7,529 nucleotides of DNA from Colwellia sp. (GCA_003521815.1 DPHE01000059.1:1-7529), one strand, 5' to 3'. Positions 1 through 6,494 are shown, counted from the stretch's first letter. A program made the numbers and translations. The notes: generated from the sequence alone by a model not told the origin.

Positions 1-1
1 A

Positions 2-1432
2 GAGCCTAAAGTTATTGTTAGTGCCAGTTGTGGTATTGAAATTGCCAAAGTTATTCCCTACAAGCCATTGCTCGATAACGCCATTGAGATAGCAACTCAT
101 AAACCAAGCAGTTGCATTGTTTATCAACGAGAACAATTAACGGCGGATATGATTAGTGGCCGTGACCAAGATTGGGAAACACAAATGAGCAGTGCTAAAG
201 GCATTGCGGCTGTTAGTGTAAAAAGTACCGATCCGCTTTATATTTTATACACTTCAGGTACCACAGGAAAACCAAAGGGTGTAGTTAGAGATCACGGTGG
301 CCACGCCGTTGCTATGCTATATAGCATGAAAAATATTTACGGTATGAAAGCAGGCGATACTTTCTGGGCTGCTTCAGATGTTGGTTGGGTTGTTGGTCAT
401 TCTTTCATTGTGTACGGTCCTCTTTTGGCGGGTTGTAGTACTATTGTATATGAAGGAAAACCGGTTAGAACGCCTGATGCCGGTGCTTTTTGGCGTGTTT
501 GTGAAGAATATAAAGTGAACGCATTGTTTAGTGCGCCAACGGCATTTCGTGCTATCGCAAAAGAAGATCCTGATGCTGCACTAATGGAAAACTATGATTT
601 ATCGCATTTAAAACGATTGTATCTTGCTGGTGAACGTCTAGATCCATCAACATACCATTGGCTAAAAGAAAAAACACAAATACCTGTTATTGATCATTGG
701 TGGCAAACTGAGACCGGTTGGTCTATTGCAAGTACACCTTTTGCTGATGCCAGTACGCAAGAGTTAATGGCAACTAAAGCAGGTTCTTCTGGTTTCCCTG
801 TTCCAGGTTATAACGTTGAGATTTTAGATGCCTATGGCGTGGCTTTACCAGCTAACCAACAAGGTACTGTTGCCATAAAACTGCCTATGCCTCCTGGTTG
901 CTTAACGACTGTTTATAAAGATGAAAAACGCTTTAAAGAAAGTTATTTATTAACTCACCCAGGTTATTATGTTACTGGTGATGGTGGGTATTTTGATGAA
1001 GATGGCTACCTATTTATTATGGGACGTACAGATGACGTTATAAACGTTGCTGGTCATCGATTATCAACAGGTGAAATGGAAGAATCTATTTCTGGCCATT
1101 CTGCCGTAGCTGAATGTGCGGTAGTCGGCATTAACGATTCATTAAAAGGTCAAGTACCCTTTGGTTTAGTCGTGATTAAAAATGGCGTAACGTTGAGTGA
1201 TGATGAACTTATTTCAGAATTAAAAACTAAAGTACGTAGCGATATTGGAGCGATTGCTTCATTAAAAGCCTTAATTATCGTTGAGCGCTTACCTAAGACC
1301 CGTTCAGGAAAAATATTACGTAAAACCTTACGACAAATGATAGACGGTCAGAAAATAGATATTCCTTCAACAATTGAAGACCCACAAGTACTGGAAGAAT
1401 TAACGCCTAGACTAACCAATATAACAGGTTAA
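2..1432 (+). CDS. prpE: Propionyl-CoA synthetase (propionate--CoA ligase), 5'-truncated
   Basis: Acyl-adenylate-forming enzyme that converts propionate, ATP and CoA to propionyl-CoA in the cytoplasm, feeding the 2-methylcitrate pathway. The frame is open to the left edge, so the first in-frame start-like codon (TTG at 68) is internal. The 22 residues before it (SASCGIE, then VIPYKP) read as PrpE sequence. About 476 C-terminal residues are visible of a family length near 630. Visible motifs: the phosphate-binding loop TSGTTGKPKG (251-280), the adenylate-binding stretch DHWWQTETGW (692-721), the hinge and core motif GRTDDVINVAGHR starting at 1022, and the C-terminal SGK lysine (codon 1310-1312) that catalyses adenylation and is the usual acetylation site. 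The WWQTETGW motif is shared with acetyl-CoA synthetase; the upstream SASCGIE/VIPYKP block favours PrpE. Other prp genes would lie left of the window. The gene is followed by a hairpin and runs toward rluF. Confidence 0.93.
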   Translation, partial: EPKVIVSASCGIEIAKVIPYKPLLDNAIEIATHKPSSCIVYQREQLTADMISGRDQDWETQMSSAKGIAAVSVKSTDPLYILYTSGTTGKPKGVVRDHGGHAVAMLYSMKNIYGMKAGDTFWAASDVGWVVGHSFIVYGPLLAGCSTIVYEGKPVRTPDAGAFWRVCEEYKVNALFSAPTAFRAIAKEDPDAALMENYDLSHLKRLYLAGERLDPSTYHWLKEKTQIPVIDHWWQTETGWSIASTPFADASTQELMATKAGSSGFPVPGYNVEILDAYGVALPANQQGTVAIKLPMPPGCLTTVYKDEKRFKESYLLTHPGYYVTGDGGYFDEDGYLFIMGRTDDVINVAGHRLSTGEMEESISGHSAVAECAVVGINDSLKGQVPFGLVVIKNGVTLSDDELISELKTKVRSDIGAIASLKALIIVERLPKTRSGKILRKTLRQMIDGQKIDIPSTIEDPQVLEELTPRLTNITG

Positions 1433-1459
1433 TATTAAGTAATAATTCAGACACCTTGA

Positions 1460-1499
1460 CTGCTAGTTAACATTGTTTAGCTAGCAGCACTTTATTCAA
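1460..1499 (+). terminator. Hairpin after prpE, candidate Rho-independent terminator
   Basis: An 11-bp stem pairs 1460-1470 with 1477-1487 (CTGCTAGTTAA against TTAGCTAGCAG, one G-T wobble) around a 6-nt loop. It begins 28 bases after the prpE stop. The following tract (CACTTTATT) is only moderately T-rich, so termination may be weak. The reverse orientation has no T tract directly after the stem, so it is less likely to serve rluF. The rest of the 1433-1591 spacer shows no gene. It does hold an A-rich tract at 1559-1570 that reads as a T tract for transcripts leaving rluF, but I see no clear stem in front of it. Confidence 0.5.
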
Positions 1500-1591
1500 T
1501 GGAAATAAATTTAATATCCCTACCCTATTGATGCACCTACAGATCAAAAGATACTACTTAAAAAATAAAATCAACTCACCTTATTATTACT

Positions 1592-2404
1592 TCAACTTTC
1601 TGCCCAAGGATTACTTGGTAGGCCTTTCTGACTAGATTTCTTCTGACTAGTTAATGTTTCATCGGCGGTTTTACTTGAACTAGCGACGGCTTGATTAATT
1701 TCATCCATTTCTGCCGTAGTCAAATCTCGCCACTGTCCTGATTTTAGTTGACCAAGTTCAACACTCATAATACGAGAACGCTTTAATTTTTTAACTTCAT
1801 AATCTAAGTATTCACACATACGGCGGATCTGACGATTTAAACCTTGTGTTAAAATAATAGTAAAAACAAAGCGGCTTTTGACTTGCACAATACACGGTTT
1901 AGTAATGGTACCCAGAATAGGAACACCACGAGACATTCGCTCAATAAATCGCTCACTGATCGGTTTATCTACGGTGACAATATATTCTTTATCATGCGCA
2001 TTTTCAGCGCGTAAGATTTTATTAACAATATCACCATCACTCGTGAGAAAAATTAACCCTTCTGACGGCTTGTCTAATCGACCAATAGGGAAAATACGTG
2101 TCCGGTGGCCAATGGCATCAATAATATTACCCCACACGTGACTTTCCGTTGTGCAAGTAATACCGATGGGTTTGTTATAAGCAATATAAATACGATCCGA
2201 TTTATTTTGAGCACTCGCAGCAATAGCTTTACCATCAACTTTTACCACATCACCTGGTTGAACTTTAGTACCAAGCTCAGGTATTTCTCCATTAATGGTA
2301 ACCCGCTCAGCCTCAATTAATTTGTCAGCACCACGGCGTGAACAGAAACCTGATTCACTAATATATTTATTAAGGCGTTTTTCGTTTTCGGAATTATCGG
2401 TCAT
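1592..2404 (-). CDS. rluF: 23S rRNA pseudouridine synthase RluF
   Basis: RsuA-family pseudouridine synthase of 270 residues. E. coli RluF isomerises U2604 of 23S rRNA and can also act on U35 of tRNA-Tyr. An S4 RNA-binding domain lies at about residues 9-60 (RLNKYISESGFCSRR, then TINGE and GDVVKVDGK). The catalytic core follows: the GRLDKPSEGLIFLTSDGD signature holds the catalytic aspartate (D111), then NKILRAENAHDKEY and the QGLNRQIRRMCEYL stretch near 187-200. NKILRA-N-H-KEY and VPILGT-TK favour RluF over RluB, RluE or RsuA, as I recall the E. coli sequence. The C-terminal tail (about 238-270) is polar and low in complexity, and shorter than the basic E. coli tail. The start is the only one that keeps the S4 domain and has no alternative start codon close upstream. 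It lies behind dusC on the same strand but across a 195-bp gap, so it is probably transcribed separately. Confidence 0.94.
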   Translation of the reverse strand: MTDNSENEKRLNKYISESGFCSRRGADKLIEAERVTINGEIPELGTKVQPGDVVKVDGKAIAASAQNKSDRIYIAYNKPIGITCTTESHVWGNIIDAIGHRTRIFPIGRLDKPSEGLIFLTSDGDIVNKILRAENAHDKEYIVTVDKPISERFIERMSRGVPILGTITKPCIVQVKSRFVFTIILTQGLNRQIRRMCEYLDYEVKKLKRSRIMSVELGQLKSGQWRDLTTAEMDEINQAVASSSKTADETLTSQKKSSQKGLPSNPWAES

Positions 2405-2437
2405 TGTATTTACATGAGTGCTTTTAATATCCTTACT

Positions 2438-2466
2438 ATTATACTCAAAACACAGCCTAATGTGTG
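2438..2466 (-). promoter_or_regulatory. Candidate sigma70 promoter of rluF
   Basis: On the minus strand a perfect TATAAT occurs at 2443-2438, 33 bases upstream of the rluF ATG. No good TTGACA lies at the right distance; the hexamer at 17-bp spacing (2461-2466) reads CACACA. The -10 call is therefore stronger than the promoter call. Initiation near 2431 would give a leader of about 27 nt. Confidence 0.45.
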
Positions 2467-2474
2467 GATCACAC
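2462..2474. repeat. Short palindrome GTGTG-GAT-CACAC, possible operator
   Basis: Perfect 5-bp inverted repeat with a 3-bp spacer, lying over the -35 region of the candidate rluF promoter. It does not match the CRP arrangement (TGTGA, six bases, TCACA), and I do not recognise a specific regulator. A similar core (CTAATGTGGAT) recurs at 2553-2563 without the CACAC arm. Confidence 0.25.
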
Positions 2475-2574
2475 TATTAATTTTTACATATAGTGGCCAG
2501 AGTGGTATTGAACAAGAATACACCTTGCGCTAAAGTAAAGTGACATTAGGGGCTAATGTGGATGGTATTGAAAG

Positions 2575-2597
2575 ATTTACAAGCAGGCTAATCCTGC
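2575..2597 (-). terminator. Small GC hairpin after dusC, possible weak terminator
   Basis: Directly after the dusC stop on the minus strand, GCAGG and CCTGC (2597-2593 and 2587-2583) pair around a 5-base loop, followed by TTGTAAATCTTT. The stem is only 5 bp and the T tract is interrupted, so this may be a weak or Rho-assisted site. Confidence 0.35.
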
Positions 2598-2599
2598 GA

Positions 2600-3532
2600 T
2601 TAAAGAATCGCTCTGATCCCTTCAGCCGTTTTAAGGGTGCGAACCTCTTGAAACAACTCATCCGCTTCAACGTACTGTAACTTCAAGTATTTAAGCCACT
2701 GTTTAATTCGGTTAGGATAATATTTACTTTTATCACCATACGTTTCACACTCGGTATATATCAGAAGTAATGCTTGCACCTCCTGCCAAGATATCGCCGG
2801 CGCTGTTTGCTTAATAACCTGTGCTAAATTAGGTAACATCAATGCCCCTCTTCCTACCATAATATCGTTACAGCCAGAAATTTCTCGACATTTTATTGCA
2901 TCGTTCAAGGTAAAAATATCCCCATTAGCGATGACAGGAATGTTTATATTTTGTTTTATTTTAGCAATCCAATGCCAATGAGCCGGAGGCTTGTAACCTT
3001 CAACTTTAGTTCGGGCATGAACGGTGAGTTCACTAGCGCCAGCCGCTTCTATCGCTTGTGCATTTTCTATCGCAAGCGTTTTATCTTCATAACCTAAACG
3101 AATTTTAGCACTGACAATAGCGTCATGAGGAACAGCCGCTTTGACTGCCTTAACAATTTGATAAAGGTTTTCAGGATCTTTTAGTAAGACGGCGCCACCA
3201 CTGTTTTTATTCACCATTTTGGCTGGACAGCCAAAATTAATATCAACACCATTAGAGCCAAGCTCTAGTACTTTTGCGGCATTATCAGCCATACACTGCG
3301 GATGTTGTCCCAGTAATTGTACTCGTACTGGCGTACCTGCTTCGGTCGTGCATCCGTAAGCTGCCGCATTTTTTAGTTCAGGACATGAACGAAAATAGGC
3401 ACGGTCTGATATGATTTGATCAACAACACGAACAAACTCTGTCACACAATGATCATACCCACCAATCTTTGTTAGCAAATCACGCATGATATGATCAAGT
3501 ACACCTTCCATCGGTGCCAATACCACTCTCAT
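2600..3532 (-). CDS. dusC: tRNA-dihydrouridine synthase C
   Basis: FMN- and NADPH-dependent flavoenzyme that reduces a D-loop uridine of tRNA; E. coli DusC acts on U16. The 310 residues are close to the 315 of E. coli DusC. An N-terminal TIM barrel is evident: the APMEGVLD start (6-13) with FMN contacts, TEFVRVVDQ (31-39) typical of the DusC branch, VQLLGQ (71-76), then NFGCPAK with the catalytic cysteine at 102. K143 in SAKIRLG, H172 in VHARTK, NGD (203-205) and GRGAL (227-231) are the usual flavin and phosphate contacts. The helical tRNA-binding domain covers roughly the last 70 residues (RIKQWLKYL). The start is preceded by AGGCGA (3547-3542) 9 bases upstream. Its ATG shares one base with the stop of the upstream small ORF (TAATG), so translation is probably coupled. 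Confidence 0.95.
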   Translation of the reverse strand: MRVVLAPMEGVLDHIMRDLLTKIGGYDHCVTEFVRVVDQIISDRAYFRSCPELKNAAAYGCTTEAGTPVRVQLLGQHPQCMADNAAKVLELGSNGVDINFGCPAKMVNKNSGGAVLLKDPENLYQIVKAVKAAVPHDAIVSAKIRLGYEDKTLAIENAQAIEAAGASELTVHARTKVEGYKPPAHWHWIAKIKQNINIPVIANGDIFTLNDAIKCREISGCNDIMVGRGALMLPNLAQVIKQTAPAISWQEVQALLLIYTECETYGDKSKYYPNRIKQWLKYLKLQYVEADELFQEVRTLKTAEGIRAIL

Positions 3533-3783
3533 TATGATTGTTCGCCTAGTTTTTGCGACTTGTTAACACGGGCTGGAGAAATTACTTTATATAAACCTGT
3601 CGTAGCAAGAGCAATTGAAAGATGTACTGCTAACGTAAGTAATTTGGTGTTATCTTGCCATAAAAAAACCGGACCACTATAGGTAATGTAAAACAGATCG
3701 AGTACTGATACATGTAACCAGATAATAACAAGTAACAATCTAGATTGATGGCGAGCAAGAAAGGTGGTCGATAATAAATGCAA
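3532..3783 (-). CDS. Small predicted membrane protein, TTG start, coupled to dusC
   Basis: I do not recognise this 83-residue protein. It is strongly hydrophobic. One probable membrane segment lies at about residues 15-35 (RLLLVIIWLHVSVLDLFY) and a second at about 47-67 (KLLTLAVHLSIALATTG), followed by a short basic and polar tail. By the positive-inside rule both ends (RHQSR and PARVNKSQK) would be cytoplasmic, a two-pass hairpin. The only in-frame initiator is TTG at 3783, with GGGA six bases upstream; an in-frame TGA lies seven codons before it, and the protein has no internal methionine. Support for a real gene is positional. It fills the gap between the YeeZ-like gene (31-nt spacer) and dusC, runs on the same strand, and its stop overlaps the dusC start as TAATG. 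Function unknown. Confidence 0.62.
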   Translation of the reverse strand: MHLLSTTFLARHQSRLLLVIIWLHVSVLDLFYITYSGPVFLWQDNTKLLTLAVHLSIALATTGLYKVISPARVNKSQKLGEQS

Positions 3784-3814
3784 AGTAAGTCCCGTAAGCT
3801 TTCAACAAATAGTA

Positions 3815-4702
3815 TTATAACCAAGCAAGCAGGTCAGGGTAAATAAATGAATAACCTAATTGTTGTTTGGCTTTATCACCACTCACAATACGAGTAGAGT
3901 CCAACACTTTGTCAGCACTAAAAGTGGGCAATTCAACCCCCAGTGATTTCGCCGCAGCTTGATAATAGAGTGCTTTAGTCACATGAGTGTCGCTAACGCC
4001 ATTGAAAACCCCCTGCGGTGACGCTGACGTTAATAAAGACAATATCAAACCCACTGCATCTTGTTGATGAATTAAATTAACCGGTGCAGTAGAGTTTTTT
4101 AACGTTCTCTTAGCCAACAAGAACTTACCCGGATGTCGCTCTGGCCCTACTAAACCAGCTAACCTTAATACATTTCCTTGTCGGTAAAAATTCAATACCG
4201 CTTGTTCAGCTGTATATAGTATCGGCGCTTTTTCCACTGAGTCTGCTTTCACTGAGTCTGCTTTCACTCGACTTGATTCGACTAGATTTAGGTTAGTATT
4301 TTCATCAACTAATCCTTCGAACCCCTGATACACAGCAGTACTCGACAATAGAATAATGCGCTGCACAATACCTTGTTCTTTTGCAGCATCAACAAGTTGT
4401 GCAATTTTTATTGCATAGTCTGTTCGCCCTTGTTTAAATTTTGGGGTAATGGCAATTACTAAGTATTGCTGTTTGAAGACATCATGCTGGCCAAGTTGTT
4501 TTGTGTTGGAGGGCAATAGCAATTGCTGTGCTGGTATTCCTTGCTCATTCAATTTATCTACATTACCTTGCTCGCTACTTGTCGCAAGTACTGAGACACC
4601 CTGCTCTAGTAAACTAGCCGCCAATGCTTTACCAAGCCAACCACAGCCAATGATACCAACAGATAAAATTTTAGGCTGTGTATTTACATCACTATTTATC
4701 AT
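3815..4702 (-). CDS. YeeZ-like NAD(P)-binding epimerase/dehydratase-type protein
   Basis: Atypical extended short-chain dehydrogenase resembling E. coli YeeZ, whose substrate I do not know. The N-terminal Rossmann fold has the dinucleotide loop GCGWLG (residues 22-27 counted from the ATG at 4711). Family blocks follow: LLSSTAVYQG (121-130), LRLAGLVGPERHPGKF (182-197), NLIHQQDAVGLI (212-223), and a C-terminal GYSFIYPDL. The classical YxxxK pair is not apparent; the candidate tyrosine Y166 is followed by TAEQ, so catalysis by the usual SDR mechanism is doubtful. Between the SST and LRLAG blocks the protein carries about 13 residues more than E. coli YeeZ as I recall it, including a doubled KADSV. 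Three in-frame ATGs lie at 4711, 4708 and 4702. I chose 4702 because AGGGA (4715-4711) sits 8 bases before it and overlaps the first ATG. It follows fabY after about 34 bases, so they are probably one transcript. Confidence 0.82.
   Translation of the reverse strand: MINSDVNTQPKILSVGIIGCGWLGKALAASLLEQGVSVLATSSEQGNVDKLNEQGIPAQQLLLPSNTKQLGQHDVFKQQYLVIAITPKFKQGRTDYAIKIAQLVDAAKEQGIVQRIILLSSTAVYQGFEGLVDENTNLNLVESSRVKADSVKADSVEKAPILYTAEQAVLNFYRQGNVLRLAGLVGPERHPGKFLLAKRTLKNSTAPVNLIHQQDAVGLILSLLTSASPQGVFNGVSDTHVTKALYYQAAAKSLGVELPTFSADKVLDSTRIVSGDKAKQQLGYSFIYPDLLAWL
4235..4264. repeat. Perfect 15-bp tandem duplication inside the YeeZ-like gene
   Basis: Two adjacent identical 15-bp units (4235-4249 and 4250-4264, CACTGAGTCTGCTTT on the plus strand) encode KADSV twice in frame. 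Directly after it, TCGACT recurs flanking TGAT, suggesting a slippage-prone stretch. The repeat falls in a presumed surface loop that is longer than in E. coli YeeZ. Confidence 0.85.
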
Positions 4703-4710
4703 TTGCATCA

Positions 4711-4715
4711 TCCCT
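4711..4715 (-). promoter_or_regulatory. Ribosome binding site AGGGA that decides the YeeZ-like start
   Basis: AGGGA on the minus strand at 4715-4711 overlaps the first of three in-frame ATGs and lies 8 bases before the third (4702). This makes the third ATG the best-placed start. Confidence 0.55.
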
Positions 4716-4736
4716 ATGTTTTATTAATTCTAGTTC

Positions 4737-5645
4737 TTAGTTCTTCGGCAATACAACATAGCTAGCTTTAAAGGTTGCTGCTATTTTTTCACCGCAGTAA
4801 ACATGTGCTACTAAATTGATACGCGCTTTTTTACCTTGTAGTAAGCTATCAAATTGTCCTGAAACATCCTGTTGAACAACTTGCCCATAAGCCAAGCCTT
4901 TAATTGGCGCATGATATTTTATGTTAGCCTCTGCTAGAACAATATCTCCACGCAGCTTACCCTGTATCTTTTGCTGTGCTTGAAGCGCAAGATAAACCCA
5001 ACCCCAGCCCGTTAATGTTGCTAAGGTATAAATACTGCCTGCAAACATAGTGTGATGTAAGTTTTGATTAAACTCTGCATCGCAATGAGTCATCAATTTT
5101 TTACCATCATAATAACTTATTTGTAATTCCATCGCGTTGCTCAAAGGAATTGTTTTATGCCAAAGGTCTTGTAATGATTGAGCAAGTTCCGTTTGATGTA
5201 AAGGATGAACACTCAACTGTTTTACCATGGTGTAATGTTTAATTGCATCAAAAAGTGTATGAGAAAATGTTACAGTTTGATAACCCAATTTTTGATAGAA
5301 CCCTACGGTACTCTCACGAGCGTTTAGGTTAATTTCTTTCAGACCCAATTGGCTAGCTTGCTGCTCTAAGGCATTAATGATTTGCTGACCTAATCCTCGA
5401 CCTTCCGCTGTTTCACTTACCGCCATAAAACGAATTTTACCCTGAAATTGGTTCATTTTTTCTAAACGGCCAACGGCTAATACCTCGCCTTTTTCATTGA
5501 TAACCATTTTATGAATCGCTTGCTGCTCAAATTCATCTTGCTCACTACCTTGCTTTTGTCCCCAAGGTTTTCTTAATATTTGCCAACGAAGCTGATAGTA
5601 TTGTCTTAATTCATCAACCGTCTTAGGTGAGCGTAGGGTATTCAT
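4737..5645 (-). CDS. fabY: FabY/YiiD: GNAT acetyltransferase fused to a hot-dog thioesterase-like domain
   Basis: Two-domain protein of 302 residues, collinear with E. coli YiiD (FabY) as I recall it. In E. coli it supports initiation of fatty-acid synthesis when FabH is absent; malonyl-ACP decarboxylation has been proposed for the family, which I give from memory. The N-terminal GNAT domain (about 1-145) has ELRQYYQLRWQILRKPWG, the acetyl-CoA loop IRFMAV..AEGRGLGQQ (71-88) and FYQKLGY (116-122). The C-terminal YiiD-type hot-dog domain (about 150-302) has NQNLHHTMFAGSIYTLATLTGWGW (193-216), with the central helix expected to bind the acyl group, then the KYHAPI strand and the terminal SYVVLP. 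The start is supported by AAGGA (5656-5652) six bases upstream. It heads the likely fabY, yeeZ-like, small ORF, dusC transcript. It is separated from dtd, its neighbour in E. coli, by a gene on the other strand. Confidence 0.9.
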   Translation of the reverse strand: MNTLRSPKTVDELRQYYQLRWQILRKPWGQKQGSEQDEFEQQAIHKMVINEKGEVLAVGRLEKMNQFQGKIRFMAVSETAEGRGLGQQIINALEQQASQLGLKEINLNARESTVGFYQKLGYQTVTFSHTLFDAIKHYTMVKQLSVHPLHQTELAQSLQDLWHKTIPLSNAMELQISYYDGKKLMTHCDAEFNQNLHHTMFAGSIYTLATLTGWGWVYLALQAQQKIQGKLRGDIVLAEANIKYHAPIKGLAYGQVVQQDVSGQFDSLLQGKKARINLVAHVYCGEKIAATFKASYVVLPKN

Positions 5646-5668
5646 TATCTATCCTTATATTAACGAGT

Positions 5669-5677
5669 TTTATATCA
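5669..5677 (-). promoter_or_regulatory. Candidate extended -10 promoter for fabY
   Basis: On the minus strand TGATATAAA (5677-5669) fits an extended -10 element (TGnTATAAT with one mismatch). Transcription would begin near 5662, just ahead of the AAGGA site at 5656-5652. No convincing -35 is present. The whole divergent gap is only 54 bp, so any upstream elements would lie inside the start of the opposing gene. Confidence 0.35.
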
Positions 5678-5699
5678 AGTCATGAGCGTTTAAATAATT

Positions 5700-6494
5700 A
5701 TGCAATTATCCAAACACATAGCACAAGGAAAATCACTCTATTTAAGTCAAGGAGAAGAAAGCTTATCCGTTAGCGAAAATGAATATTTTCGCTGGTTAGC
5801 CTTTAATAATGATGAAGGTGAGCAGGTTATTCAAAGTGTTATGCACAAGCGTAAACCATGGCAATTAACCCTACCCCATCAAACGGCGCTACTATTACCC
5901 TTATTATTTTTCAAACCCAAAAATATTGTTGAGCTGGGCTTGGGCGGTGGTAATCTAGACCGTTTTTTAGCGCATACCTGTAATAATATATCGATAAAAA
6001 GCATTGAATATAGCGCGATAGTCATTGAAAATTTTAGCCGTTATTTTAATCCTGAAAAAGCAAAAATAGCGATCATTCACCTTGATAGTAATGACTGGTT
6101 AGCACAGAAGGAAAAAATGCCACTTGATTGGCTTATTTGTGATGTCTACCAGCAGAAAGCGCAAAATTTCGATGAAACCATTAAACAACTTGAATGCCTA
6201 CTCGATAATATAGATAACGATGGCTGTCTTTCCATCAATTTACCTGATGCAACTGACCATGAAGCTAATTTATGTCTAACCGTATTACAGCAGTTATCTA
6301 GTGAACATAATATAATTTATTTTCATATTCCAAACTATCTCAACATTGTTATCCACTTGATCCCTAAACATTGGCAAACATTTAAATTATTAAAACGGAA
6401 CAAAAATAGTCATTTACCCCGTCGCCTCTTCTTACAATGGCGAAAATTTTGGCTGCATGGTATCGAAGTGGGTCATCAAGTAGATTTCAAGTAG
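5700..6494 (+). CDS. Spermidine-synthase-like methyltransferase-fold protein, reduced
   Basis: Protein of 264 residues with a Rossmann SAM-binding core like that of the SpeE family; its actual reaction is not clear. Visible: NIVELGLGGGNLDRF (75-89) as the glycine-rich SAM loop, IEYSAIVIENFSRYF (102-116) with E103 as the likely ribose-binding acidic residue, and LDWLICDVYQQ (142-152) at the position of the SpeE active-site strand. SpeE enzymes have D-x-x-D-P there; here the first aspartate (D148) is kept but the second is replaced by glutamine. The SpeE N-terminal motif with YHE is also not recognisable, and only about 60 residues precede the core. The C-terminus is basic and aromatic (residues 223-254). 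ATG is the first in-frame start after a TAA at 5691, with no good ribosome binding site. It is divergent from fabY by 54 bp and convergent with dtd by 25 bp, so it is a single-gene unit. Confidence 0.78.
   Translation: MQLSKHIAQGKSLYLSQGEESLSVSENEYFRWLAFNNDEGEQVIQSVMHKRKPWQLTLPHQTALLLPLLFFKPKNIVELGLGGGNLDRFLAHTCNNISIKSIEYSAIVIENFSRYFNPEKAKIAIIHLDSNDWLAQKEKMPLDWLICDVYQQKAQNFDETIKQLECLLDNIDNDGCLSINLPDATDHEANLCLTVLQQLSSEHNIIYFHIPNYLNIVIHLIPKHWQTFKLLKRNKNSHLPRRLFLQWRKFWLHGIEVGHQVDFK

Noticed and set aside
68..1432. TTG at 68 as the true prpE start
   Set aside because: The frame is open to the left edge and the residues before it match PrpE, so it is an internal leucine codon of a truncated gene.
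1878..2320. Plus-strand open frames of 87 and 71 codons
   Set aside because: They lie antisense to rluF, whose protein is clearly recognisable, and their translations resemble no protein and show no ribosome binding site.
2461..2474. CRP-like site at the TGTG/TCACA palindrome
   Set aside because: The half-sites are too close: CRP needs TGTGA and TCACA separated by six bases, and here the spacing is shorter.
2405..2599. tRNA or small RNA gene in the dusC-rluF gap
   Set aside because: No cloverleaf arms, no T-loop consensus and no CCA end; the region is better explained by a dusC 3' end and the rluF promoter.
3491..3682. Plus-strand 63-codon frame
   Set aside because: Antisense to the start of dusC and to the coupled small ORF; no supporting signal.
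3630..3824. Minus-strand 64-codon frame overlapping the small membrane ORF
   Set aside because: It starts at TTG inside the end of the YeeZ-like gene and ends without any coupling to dusC. The other frame fits the gap, has more natural codon use and overlaps dusC as TAATG. I considered a frameshifted single gene, but the two frames together give no recognisable protein.
4449..4727. Plus-strand 92-codon, cysteine-rich frame
   Set aside because: Antisense to the N-terminal Rossmann region of the YeeZ-like gene; a shadow of that coding sequence.
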